The translations under genes and the position numbers were made by a program. A DNA stretch of 64,000 nucleotides from Larus michahellis (lineage: Eukaryota; Chordata; Aves; Charadriiformes; Laridae), in contig NC_133903.1 of NCBI RefSeq assembly GCF_964199755.1, forward strand, positions 4,233,001-4,297,000, in the 5' to 3' direction. The notes below the pieces were generated by a model. That model was given only the letters and a program-made list of their open reading frames with translations, was not told the origin of the DNA and searched no databases. Every line of letters starts with the position of its first letter. Position 1 is the first letter of the stretch. Of the stretch, positions 34,601 to 45,719 are shown piece by piece.

Positions 34601-37600
34601 TACCGAGCCTTCATCTGCATGTAGCTTCAGATGACAGAGGTACAAAGTCCACTTGCTTCTCTGCCAGAACTGCTCAGATGAGGCTTTTCTGACAGAATTA
34701 AGTTTACGCTGAAGTAGAATTGGAGTTTTGTTGAGTTATTGTTCTTTGGCTTCACCTTTGCTATCATCACCCTAATTATATTTCGCTTCAGTGTATCTTC
34801 TGCCACAATTGCTAGCAAATTCACACTCGCTTACCTTGTGAGTCTCCTTTTCACGATCCTGCCTAATTTTGGAGATGGATCTCAGGAAGAAATCTACAGC
34901 ATCACTGGGGAAGACGCTTACGTTCATCTTGGCCAAAATGGGAGTTAAAAATGGGAATACAACTGAAAAACAAATTGAGACTAAAATGTCATGCTGTAAA
35001 GAAACTCCACCTCATGTAAGATAGCTATGGACGTTACTGAGGAAGTATTGATGCTACCGAGAAATTATTTCCTCTCTTGATTTCTTTACCTGGGCAAAGC
35101 CTGGGGTTTGCCTTTTTCCCTCTTTCTCGAGATAGTTTGTCTTGAGGCAACGCTCTCCCAAGTTCCTGTCAACTGGCCACAACTGAGCTGGGTGTAATAA
35201 CTGCTCGAAGAGATGGCCAAAGTTTACGCCACCGTTTTCTAAGGACAGGTTACTTCTGTGCACTGCACAGCACTACAACAGGGATGTGGCTCAGAAAAGA
35301 AATACTGCAAATTCTGAATTCTTTTTCTCAGGATGAGCTCTTCACTGCCGTGCTATGCTCGTGCAAACATTTTCGAGTCGCCTTCAGAGCATTTCCTGCA
35401 TTACAGAGACTCAGTTTTGAGCTGGCGTACAGATTCATAAAATCTACAGCATCAGAACCTCCTCTATGCACAGATCACAACTTTAAAACCCCCCCCCTTT
35501 TTTTTTTTTTTTAAGCAAGGTATCTGATCTTGATTTAAGGTCGCAAGTGATTTAAGGTCCATCACCATCACTGCTAAGCTACTGCATTGCTAGGAAATTG
35601 CATCTAATTACCATCCCCACTCAGCACTCTCTTCTGAAAAATGCATTTTGGATAGCACCACTCTCCTCAAGCCTCACAGCTGAACTTGCTTTTCAAACCT
35701 AGAATGATTTTTCCACCACTTATTTGGATATTGGCTGGGATGTTCCTATGTTTCTTATATGGTGGATGCCAAAGGCGGAGGGAGTTTTTACCCATCTCTC
35801 TTCCAGAGTTTCAAGAAAAAGCCAAGAGCCATTAGGACTCCCACCCTAGCTAGGGAATTTATCTAAGCAATAGTTGGTTAGTTAATGTATAGGATGCACC
35901 AGTCTGAGACGCTTGCTAAAGTCACACTTCAATAGTACTCTGACACCGGAATGAAGTTTTCAACACAAAAAAAAGGAATCATTTACATGTTATGATGAAG
36001 ATTGGGTCAAAAAAGTCAAACTTGACCAGCTTCCGCATCTCTCTGACAAAGGGGTCTTTGGGGTTGTTCATGGAATCGATGTTCACACCGAACGACGTGC
36101 TGGTGACGACATCCATGCTGTAGCTTCCAAAGATGCTGAGAAAAGGTGGAGAAGATAGACTATGGTTAAATATTTGGACCAAGTGAATGTATTTTTTTTT
36201 TTTCCTAATACCTCTGTGACATTCAAATATAAATTCTCAGAAGGCCTCCCGCCCTGGTTTTGAAAAGGAAATTGGACATATGGTAACTGAAAAGCACTTA
36301 TAGTGAAAGGGATAGATTTTTAGAGAGCTTTGGTTTCAAGCCTGCATGGGTTTTGAAATTGGACAGCTTTTCTGAGGATTTCAAAACAGCATGTAGCTAC
36401 ATGAGCAGGTTAGGGCAAGGACAGCGTGAGGCTCTCGAGCATTTTAGCTTCTTGGGGAGGGGTGGTAACGCGCTCTGCTTCAAACATGCCATGGAAATGG
36501 TCTTGTTCAACGCAGCACAGGTACCTATAATGGTACAAACGGCCCAAACCCTCTCCTTATGGGGTTTTTGGTAGAGGAGAGCTTTGCTGGTGCGTGACTG
36601 CTGGTGCGCAGCTGCCCTTTCTGCATCTGTGCTTTGAAATTGGGGGTGAAATACAGAGGTTTTGTTCCAGAGCCCATATGGGGGGCACAGATGAGGACGA
36701 CACACCTGGGGCCACACTACAGCCTCCCTCCCTCCCTGCTCCCTCCTGCAATGGGGCAAGCGATGGACGAGCATCCCACAGCGCAGCTTGTGGGGCTGGG
36801 AGGCCGGCAAACCCAGCGTCCTGTGGTATAAGAAGGTAGCGCACAAAAGGTCTTGAGTACATACGGGGAAAATTTTGTTTTCCTGGTGGATTTGGGGTTA
36901 GCTTGGAACTGTGATGGAGCATTCCCCCCGCAAGAGTTCCCTTTAGAAGGCTTCTCTGTGGGTCTCTGCCTCTAGGAAGTTTCACTAACATCCCAGCTTA
37001 AATTTTCCCTTCCAAATTTCCAGCCAGGCTTTCAGCTAACCCCGTTCCTCATTTCAGAGGTCTGGTTTACCCAGCGAGCGATCGGTGTTGCGAGAAACGT
37101 GTGAACCGCAGCACTTGCTAACAAGGTTTGCTGCTTATCCTGCTGCTCCTAGCAGCTACTTACTCCTTTATAGGTAGACAGTTGTCCTTTTCCACTCGCT
37201 TCTGAACATTTTTCACCAAAATTTCCCCATAGTGTTTTATTATAGGGAACATCTGTAACACAAACCAGAGATGGTCACTTAGTATAGTACATTTCACTCC
37301 TTTAAGACAGGCTCATGAAGACTACAGGGAGTTTAATGAACATTTACAAATAAAACCTTTCTGCTAAGTTTTTATTTTAAGCTTTTTTCATTTTAAATTA
37401 GGCATAAATTAAACAAGCCGTCTTAGTTGCCAGGCTCTGACTAAAAAATCAGACCCCTGTGACAATCTCAGCCTGGAATCACTGTCTACTGACTTTCCGA
37501 TTTAGTTTGTACCCGCTCCTCTGTGTTTTTACCTCCTTTAGCTTCCCACTGGTGAAGGTCGGAGAGAGCACGGTACGAATCCTTTTCCACTGTTCGTCTT

Positions 37601-40600
37601 CAGCTAATGAGATAGCATTTTTCAACACCCCTGCTAGATCAAAACGCTGGAGGGGGGAAAAGGCAAGGTGTTAACCCCGGAAAAGATACTGGTTTCCTTG
37701 CAAGGACGGGAATGTAGCATGCAAGCCCCTGCCCGGGCTGTTTCAGAGGCATTAACTACTGGTAGCAGGCCTTACAAACAGCCTCTCTCGAGATGCACAT
37801 ACATAAATAATCCCCTTTCCTGCAGTAAACCAGCTGTGAGATGACATTTCCACATCCAGAACGAGTAACCCAACAAGCCCAACACCCGTATGGGTGTTAC
37901 CCCACACCTATCCGTGCATCCCAGCTGGTGGCACGTGTGCTGGCTGGACCCTTACGGGTCCCTGTATGCTCACACAGACTCAAATTCATGGCTGTGTGTC
38001 TAGGTGGGAGAGCAGAATTTCTCCGATGTGCAGGCAAACAGCTTCGTCTGCAGTCCCCAGGCTGTAAGGCAGGGGAACAGTGACATACAGTGGCCATTTA
38101 CAGTAATCCCTATAGTGGCCCTATGGGGAGCCCTGCTACATCCTTGTCGCCTCCCGTACTTCGATTTTTGGCCTCTGTGGTATACATCGCGACGCTTCTG
38201 CTCTTACCCTCCGGTTGGTAAAGGTGGAGTAACACTCTTTAACCAGCACGGTTTTAATGATCTGGGGGTCCATGACAGCCACCACAGGTTGCCTGCCATC
38301 GTAAATCCTGGTGGGGGGAGAAGAAGAGATAAACAACCCCAGACAGTGGAAGTGTGCGGCTTGGCTGATGCCTGTCAAACAAAATGCCTTAAATAAATGC
38401 TCCTCCATCACCAGCTTTGCTGTTCTGCAGATGCCTACGTATAGAAACAGAGAAACTGGAGATAGAAAAGGACTCCCAGGCCTTCTCCCACCTGTTTTTC
38501 TAAGTGATAAAGGGGGCTACACGCCTTCCAAATTCACTGGGAAATGAGCAGGGCTCAGTCCCTCAAAGGAGCAGATACTAAATGAAGCAAGTGTCTTCAC
38601 TTTCTCCCCCGACTCTCTGTGTTTTTCCAGGCACTTAAACACATTACAGTATTAGAAGGAAACTTGTTTGACCCCTTTCAGGCTGTTGAATTGGGTGTCT
38701 GGAGACTTGGGCTGACAGCACTGAAATATCCTTGGAGATGAAACTCCACCCTTGGTTTTGTCTTTTTAATCTGGCAGTTCTGAATGCCTTCCTGGAACAG
38801 ATGTCGATTAAGCAGATTTACGCACTCTCTTTGCTTATGTGAAGATATCTCTTTCTAGACTCCGTTTTTTAAAGTTTCTACAGGGATCAATGGATGCATT
38901 GTAGAGGATGTGCAAGCTTGTAGACCAAGATATTTTGGCAGTGATCAAAGCTATAGGAGATACCCGGAGCAGAGCAATAGCAGCTGCAGCAGCTCCCACG
39001 GCAGCAGGTAAGGAGCAGCAGCACGAGGAAGTCGGTGGACTTTGATTCTGCTGCTTCTCTCAGTATTGGGAGTTCACTCACATTGTGTTGATAAAACAGA
39101 GGAACTGGACCTCCCGGTTCCAGATTCTCCCTTAAGCAAGTAGCAGTTTCGCTGCTGTTTTCATTAGGAGCAGGTGAGGGCCTTTTGTTATCAGCTTTAA
39201 AACAGCTTTCATAATACAGGTCAAAGCCATTTCCATACAGCATGACATTGGCACAGCCCTGCAGTCATCAGGCTTTAACGTAAACCACCACAAGTACCCT
39301 ATTGTTGCTGTACTTGTCACACCGCCGGGACCGTCAGGGGCGCGGGTAGAGAAAAGGGAGCTTTCCTAATGAATTTTTTCTCCCCTTTGTATGGATTCTA
39401 GTTTCATCTTAAGAAGAGAGCAGTGGTTCATACTCACCCCCAGACTTTCCCGTATTTCTGGAAACAGCTATTGTCAAATTCCAAGAAACCCTGTGGAGAG
39501 CAATTCAAAAATTATCGTGGAGAGGATGCAGCGGAGGGGATGATGCTGGAGACGCTGGGTTGGGAGGAAGATCTGTAAACTGATGTTCAGAGCTCCCTTC
39601 AGAGTTCTCCTCCTCTCCAAAAGCATCACGAAGGACAACATAAAAGTACGTCGTGCTTGCGAATGAGCTGTTTGCCAGGGCGCTGGCGAAGGGCAGCTGT
39701 AAATCAGCCACCCACGAGTGCTCGTTTGGTGATGCTGTAAAGGCAGGGCCCCATGGTCTGTTACTGAGCCCTTATCCCGCACGGGCCTTTGCACAACCTG
39801 TGCGTTGGAGCGGAGCTTGGCATTCGGAGATAACTTATCATTGCCATGTACCTGTTTAGCTACAGCTGTATGAGCAAGGGCGGGTATTTCTGGAGCCAGG
39901 AAAGCTGTAGTCACTTACTTTGCGATATTCCAGGCACGTCCCGAAGAAAGGCAGAGGTCTTGGCCCAGGAATACCCAGCTTCTTGAAAAAACCAAATGGC
40001 CAGATCCCATATCTGTGGGACAGAAAAGACAAGTGCTACGCCACCATGGGATTGGGGCTGCAAGATCTCCTAAACCCAGAGACTGCAGCAACGTCCCTTT
40101 GGCCCTACGTAGTAGAGGAGGTTGGTCCAGGAGCTGGAAAAAAGTGGCCCAAAAGACAATTGCCCTGTAAAAAATATTTAATAAACATGGCAAGCCACAC
40201 AGAGCTTCAGAGAGATCACTTTGATGTCAAAGCGGCTGTCTTCTAAAGGCACAGGTGCTCCGGTGGACACAGGACCTTAAAGCCTTTAGCAAAAGCCAAA
40301 AGGAGGAGCTCGTTGCCAACTAAAGGAGAGGCAGAAAAGGGAGCTGGAAGAAGGAACACCAAGCTTACGTGTTTTTATTGAAGAGAAATGAAAGCGTTGC
40401 CAGAAGTGATGTCCCAACAGGGCTTTTGTCAAGCTGTACCTTAATTTCATTTATTGTTCTCCCTCCCCTTAGCCCGGCATTAGCTCAGTGGTGCATCAGA
40501 AAGTCTTGTCTTGATGGTTTTCTCTTCAGATTTTATTGACAGCTTTGCAGATTTCTTTCCTCTGAAGCACCCTTTTTGGCAGCTGTAAAGTTATTACTTC

Positions 40601-42835
40601 TACCTCGGGGCCTTCTGTTTCTCAACAAGGGCCTGGGCTGCGGCCCTTTGAAGCTTGTCTTTGGCTGTGTTGAAAGAGCTCCTCAAAATATTTGGTTTTA
40701 GTTAGTAGCTGCAGCTTCCCAACTGAGCGGCTCGTTGCAGAAGGGATGTAAAACTGCAAAGGTCTGGCAGAGGGATGTTAGCAGAGATCCTCTTTGGGCC
40801 GCGTGGCGGCAGCCGCACAGCCAGCATCCCGGGGATGCTGCCCCGAAAAGCCAGAGTCGAGGCTGAGACTTTGGGGAGGAGTGGGGGGGGGGTGGTCCCT
40901 TGCAACTAGTAATGTTTTTCTAAACCTGGAGGGCCCCAAATGAGATCAGTCCCCCCAGCGCGTGTTCTGCCACAGCACAAAAGCAGACCCTATCTTATGG
41001 TCCAAAAAGAGCAGGCAAAACCCAAGGCCTGGGGTGTTTGCAGGTGCAGAAAGGTTTCACAGAGCTCAGTTTGTCAATGTTCAGCCTTTCCTGGAAAAGG
41101 TTAGTTCAGTACTAAGTATAAAATGTTTGCGGATTCCCATTTGTAATGTTTATGGGCAGCCGGGGCTGCGGGAGTACAAAGAAATGTCAGGCCGGGCTGA
41201 TTACAAAGCCCAGAAACACTATAGGAACGTAGGCTTGGCTTAATCCATTTGAAACACGGCCAAGAAAACGCAGCCTAATGCTCTTACGACTAAAATGTGA
41301 CATGGTTTTCCGCAGGTGAAGAAGGACCATTCAGTTTAAAGCTAGAGAATAATGATTACTTCTTACCATGGATGTGAACCAGAAATGCCTGAGACTCCTT
41401 CACGTGTGAACTGGAACAGGGTTGCCCCAGACGGACAAGAAGCATCTGAACAACCTCCCTGAGCTAATGGGTGGCAAAATTTCTACTTTAGCTCAGAAAT
41501 CAGAGCACAAAGATCTGGGCTTTTGTCCCTTTTGCCACAGCAAAATTGCAAGTGGCTGCAGAAGGTGGGAGTCTGATAATCAGCAATCTCCAATGGCCAC
41601 AGAGTTATTGAAATATGAGGGTTTGGGTCAATGAGGAGGGGGGTTACAGCGGGTTTTTTGTTGGTTTGTTGGGTTGGTTTTTTTTTTGAAGGGTCTGCCC
41701 CAAGCAGGCTTTTGAGTGATCCAAATCACAGGAAAGGGCCTGAAAAACAGGGCTAAAAGTTTCGGAGATTACTGAACTGCCATGGTTGGAGCGTTGCCAG
41801 GGCAGACAAGTGGGTTGTGCTCGTGTGCACCACATTAATCATTAAGGTTTATGGCTAGCAACATGCTGTCTCTGCCTAAGGGCTCGTCAACACTACAAAG
41901 TCTGGCAGTCCAGCCTTGCTGGCAGGGGCTGCCAGCAGAGACACTGTATGTCCCAGCAGAAGGGGGTTTTCAGCCAGCCCTCGTACGCTGCAGCACCGAA
42001 CGGCATCAGCAAAACGGGAGAAAGCATTTTTCTCACTGGCATGGCTCCTCTGAAGCAGTGGGGTACGCTTCTGCCTGATGGAGTTTGTCTGAAAAGCCGG
42101 GAGCAGAGAGCTGACCTTGCTCCGGGCTTCATTTCTTCCCGCAGCGAGGGTGGGCTGTGGGGACGGGCACGGGATGTTGTCCCTGCAGGCGTGTGGCAAA
42201 GCCGACTTCTGCCAAGTGTCCCTCCTGGTCCAGGTGCCCACGCGCGGAGCATCGTAGCTGGGCACTACGGAAGGAGTCAGGAGGAGTGAGAACTGATCCT
42301 ACGAATCTCTTTTTCTGGTGTCTTTCTGCTGCTCTCCACCTTTGCAGGTCGTGCAGTCGTATCACCTACTGCCTGCTCCCCTCCATAGGGCAACCTCAGC
42401 CAGGGAGGCACAGCCTTCCTTAGACGCTATTTCTGTGGAAAATGACCTAACGGATCACAGTCCTCGCTGAAGCCAGCACCCTGCTGGTAACAAGTGTCTG
42501 GCACCGCTCTTACTCGATTATTGCTTTGATGCTCAGCAGCAAGATCTTAACAGAGCACAGGAACACTCCAAACCCTGGAGCAAGATCACGCGTCCGCATG
42601 GTCTTTAGATTCCTCTGCTCCTTCCCAGAGCCTTGTTAGAGGCTGGAAATCTGGAAATCACATCTACCTGTTTGTTCTTCATCAGACTAGTCACGTGAAA
42701 AGAAACAACAGCAAGAGGAGGAAAATGGCATGAGCAAACAACCAATAAAGAATATTTTACTCACACTATCACGAGGGCTACGAAAACGAGCAAAAGGGCC
42801 CATGTCTCCACAGAGAAGGAGGGAAGAAGGTTCAT
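31570..42835 (-). CDS. CYP3A: CYP3A gene 2, complete 13-exon cytochrome P450 3A
   Basis: This is a complete ER-bound P450 monooxygenase of the CYP3A subfamily, expected to oxidise steroids, bile acids and xenobiotics with P450 reductase. Exons (- strand, 1 to 13): 42765-42835, 39919-40012, 39438-39490, 38208-38307, 37533-37646, 37164-37252, 35987-36135, 34835-34962, 34114-34186, 33578-33738, 32905-33131, 31889-32051, 31570-31668. They total 1521 bp (506 residues plus stop). All junctions are GT-AG, and exon lengths match mammalian CYP3A except exon 9 (73 bp rather than 67, two extra codons). Visible features: N-terminal anchor (about residues 11-24), Pro-rich hinge [12 protein letters not shown] (37-48), C-helix W126/R130, I-helix AGYETTSS with Thr311, K-helix ExxR at 364-367, FRPERF, and haem ligand Cys444 in [12 protein letters not shown]. 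The start chosen, MNLLPSF, matches the family N-terminus and has A at -3. The nearest neighbour is the tandem pseudogene downstream. Confidence 0.97.
31889..32051 (-). CDS. CYP3A: CYP3A gene 2, exon 12 (haem loop)
   Basis: It is 163 bp and contains [20 protein letters not shown] then [15 protein letters not shown]. The cysteine thiolate ligand is present. Confidence 0.96.
32905..33131 (-). CDS. CYP3A: CYP3A gene 2, exon 11 (K-helix)
   Basis: It is 227 bp and contains [32 protein letters not shown] and [13 protein letters not shown]. ExxR is E-T-L-R. Confidence 0.96.
33578..33738 (-). CDS. CYP3A: CYP3A gene 2, exon 10 (I-helix)
   Basis: It is 161 bp and encodes [20 protein letters not shown], then [20 protein letters not shown] and [13 protein letters not shown]. 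The oxygen-activation Thr (AGYET) is intact. Confidence 0.96.
34114..34186 (-). CDS. CYP3A: CYP3A gene 2, exon 9
   Basis: It encodes [20 protein letters not shown] then HYDK. At 73 bp it is two codons longer than the 67 bp exon of human CYP3A4, adding residues to the acidic loop before the I-helix. Confidence 0.93.
34835..34962 (-). CDS. CYP3A: CYP3A gene 2, exon 8
   Basis: It is 128 bp and encodes [19 protein letters not shown], then [19 protein letters not shown] and KETHK. This is the F'-G' membrane-facing hydrophobic segment. Confidence 0.95.
35490..35513. repeat. C9/T15 homopolymer pair in intron 7 of gene 2
   Basis: A run of C passes directly into a run of T. It is low-complexity sequence and prone to assembly error. 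Confidence 0.85.
35987..36135 (-). CDS. CYP3A: CYP3A gene 2, exon 7
   Basis: It is 149 bp and encodes [39 protein letters not shown], and [10 protein letters not shown]. It covers the E-F helix region. Confidence 0.95.
37164..37252 (-). CDS. CYP3A: CYP3A gene 2, exon 6
   Basis: It is 89 bp and encodes [20 protein letters not shown] then EKDNCLPIK. The donor is GA|GTAAGT. Confidence 0.94.
37533..37646 (-). CDS. CYP3A: CYP3A gene 2, exon 5 (C-helix)
   Basis: It is 114 bp and encodes [20 protein letters not shown] then [18 protein letters not shown]. The W-x-x-x-R pair contacting a haem propionate is present (W126, R130). Confidence 0.95.
38208..38307 (-). CDS. CYP3A: CYP3A gene 2, exon 4
   Basis: It is 100 bp and encodes [20 protein letters not shown] then [13 protein letters not shown]. 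It lies before the substrate-binding B-C region. Confidence 0.95.
39438..39490 (-). CDS. CYP3A: CYP3A gene 2, exon 3
   Basis: It is 53 bp and encodes [18 protein letters not shown], with the last Gly codon shared with exon 4. This is the reference for the pseudogene exon at 23.9 kb. Confidence 0.95.
39919..40012 (-). CDS. CYP3A: CYP3A gene 2, exon 2
   Basis: It is 94 bp and encodes [20 protein letters not shown] then [11 protein letters not shown]. The Pro-rich hinge between anchor and catalytic domain is intact. Confidence 0.95.
40013..42764 (-). other. intron 1 of CYP3A gene 2
   Basis: It is 2.75 kb, the longest intron of the gene. Apart from a short G-run near 40.88 kb I see no repeat or hidden exon. 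Open frames near 41.9-42.3 kb overlap on both strands and show no known domain. Confidence 0.75.
42765..42835 (-). CDS. CYP3A: CYP3A gene 2, exon 1 (start and membrane anchor)
   Basis: It has 71 coding bases beginning AACCAAAATGAAC. It encodes [20 protein letters not shown] then LVIV: a signal anchor that stays in the ER membrane. It ends in phase 2 at ATAGT|GTGAGT, exactly as in mammalian CYP3A genes. An in-frame ATG also occurs upstream at 43019-43021 (see findings). Confidence 0.93.
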
Positions 42836-43293
42836 TTTGGTTCTTCTCCGGTTGGCTTTGAGTTCTGTCTTGATGTGTTTGTCCCAGGTCAGTGGGAAAT
42901 AGGAGCGTTTCGCAGCGTGCGATCTTGTGTGTCCAATCATATGATTTAGGGGCCGTCCTTCTGTGGCGGAGGAGGAGGAGTGGAAGGCAAAGGTAGCAAA
43001 GAATGCTAAATTGAAAAACATGATCTGTGGGATAGATAAGCGCCTGGCAGAACTGTCTGAGGTTCAAATTATTTAATACGTATGTTGCCAGGCATTTCAG
43101 CTAGTGTCCCTGTTGTACTAGAAAGTAATAACTGACTTCTTATTGAGTAATGCTCCTGGGCTCCTATACCAAAATAAATAAAAGCAAGTTACAATGAAAA
43201 GGTAAATCCCAAAGCAGAGTTGGTTTACAAAGGGAAAGAGAAGTGAGAAGTTTATTCCTATCTTGTATGACAAGATCTTTTCTGGCAGCTGAA

Positions 43294-43306
43294 TGAACTT
43301 TGGCAG
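43294..43306 (-). promoter_or_regulatory. candidate DR1 / HNF4-like site upstream of gene 2
   Basis: The - strand reads CTGCCAAAGTTCA: a good AGTTCA half-site preceded after one base by a degenerate CTGCCA half-site. It is about 460 bp upstream of the gene 2 ATG. HNF4 and orphan receptors drive hepatic CYP3A genes through such sites, but single motif matches are common by chance. Confidence 0.25.
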
Positions 43307-45700
43307 AACTTTACAGATTTTGTTTTAAATATCTTTCTTTCTGTGTTGTGAAGAGCAAGCACTGCCTGCTTCTGCCTGCGGTGGGTCAGAAGTAGCTTCT
43401 AAGAAAAGCAGGAATTTGCCCCCTATAAAGGCTTTAGAAGTCCACCTGGTTTGCTGGCTTGTAGTCAGGCCATTTGTAATACGTAATCAGTAATACAGTT
43501 TTGTGACTGTGAGCAGCTAAAGCATCACCATTTCCAAAACACCAGCTCATGGCTCATGAATAAAAACAGCAGCCACCTTTCTGCAGCAGCTGGCAAAGAG
43601 ACACAAGCAAAGGGAGGACGCAAAGTTTGTAACGGTTCTCCTGCAGGGATGGTGCAGAAAGGGAATAATGGGTGTGCTAAGAGAAGATTACGATGGTGGA
43701 GAAAGCTGGGCTATTTGGATGGTGTTTGTTAGTGGCCATAATGCTAGGGCAGGAGGCTATGTGTTTGCATAGACGTCTACTGCAGCATCTTTAGGGCTTC
43801 ATTCACAATCTAAAATGAGCAATTCCTTTCCTATTGGCAGAGCCTGCCGTCTTCAAAAGGGAATTTACTGACTGCAGTGGGTACAAATAACTGGGTGGTA
43901 CAAATATTTAGCACGTCGAATGCCTCGTGTCTCCGAGGATGTTGCTGGGATGGATGCTGGGTTGATTGATAAGTGGACGCAGTCCACATGGCGATAGGAG
44001 ACACGTTCTGAGAGTCATCATCTGACTTAGCAGCATTTGTATCTCGTTTCACCTTTGCCTGGCCTTTGCTCTGACCTTCAGAGACAACTCAGTTCCAGAT
44101 TATTTTGTAATAAACGCAGTCTACTTTAGTTTGACATGAACAGGCAAGTTCATGACATAGTTGTATAAGCCTACGTCGGGTCCTACCTTGCTTGACTCAG
44201 AGATGTTGAAAGAGCATGTGATTAAATAGATGCTTTCCCATTCAAGAGCTTGTCATAGCAGTGATTGTTTCTTCCAGGGTTCCCCTTTGCACATTTTGAC
44301 ATAGCCTTGAAATCTGAATTTACCGGGCACCAAACGCTCCTGACTCACCGTGTTGGGAAACAGGTTCTATACGGTTTATTGATGAAATAAGACTGCTGTA
44401 GGGATCTCCGTCCTCAGTAACAATAAGCCTCAATCCTTGTCCTGTTTGGGTCACTTTTAAGGGTAAAAATAGCCTCTTGAACTCGTTAAAAAGAACAGAT
44501 AGGTGTAAAGTTTTGTTGCTGGTTTTGCCTTGGGGTCTTATGGTCCATGGCAAATGGACTGTGCCTATTGATCCCAACAAACAGAAACCCGTCGTCCCCT
44601 TGAGAAAGCTGAGACATAAACCAAAAAAAAAACCATCTCCCGTGATTAATCCATGCCAGAGGAAAGTCAATGACCCAGGAACAAGTGATCGATTTTTCAC
44701 CTCACACGCAAATCCAACTCAGAGCTGGGTTTATGTCCTAGCTTACCCTGTGTTAAACCTGTAAACCCCAACTTCGGGTTGCGGTGCCCCCTAAACCACT
44801 AGCTGTCATGTTTGAGAGGTGGCATTATCTTCATCCAAGGCTGAACTGCACCTCAGAAAAAAGTTGGGAAGGAGGAGAACCACACGGCCAAGCCCCCGCC
44901 CAGCCTCAGCCTTCCCAGCTGAGGTCTCTGCCTGTCTGGGTGCAGCTGCACTGAGACGCCTTGATTGTGCCTTCATCCTGCCCAAGTCCTTTAGATGCGT
45001 CTTACTCCTTACCACCATGGGCTTTTAGGCCTGTCCTCTCCTTCCCCTGGACATTTTGAAATGCACTGCATCCCATGATGGGTTTTTGGCGAGCGTGCCA
45101 CCCCAGGCGTCTCGAGCAGAGGCAGGAGAAGGTGCAAGCCCAGGTGGAGGTGCAAGTATATCTGTGGGAACACCCTGCTAGTGACACAGCGAGTCCCATT
45201 CATGGGTGACAATGTCACGCACGATGTGTGGTACATGGTGGATACGCAATGGTCACCCTTGTCATTTAGGCTGCTGCACCGTATGGTACCTCGTGTTGTC
45301 ACTGTGCTTCCAGGATGGCCACAGGCTGAGAGGTTTAAAAAGCCAAAGTTTGCAGCAAATTCAGAAGAGAACTGAGCTGCTTTTCCATTTCTAATGCCCC
45401 TAAGTAGCTCAGATTAATGGATTAACGGCTTTCAGGAAAGCAAAATAACACCGTGTTGTTATTTGCAGTGTAATGAAACGAGTGCTCCTAATCCAGGTTG
45501 TGAACAAGGTGGGATGGAAGGAGGGATTTCTTGTATAATAATGACCAGGGGCTGGGCAGTAAAATGGAAAAACACGTATTTCTTCCACAAGCTGTGAAAC
45601 CAAATGATGTAGGGTAAGAAAAACACTGTGGAACAGCAATTGTGACTGGGCCACAGGTGTGGAGAAGAAAGAGCAGTTCAGAAGAGAAAGAGCTATTGGC

Positions 45701-45719
45701 AAAAAAAAAAAAAAAAAAA
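45701..45719. repeat. poly(A) tract
   Basis: Nineteen consecutive A residues. Confidence 0.93.
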
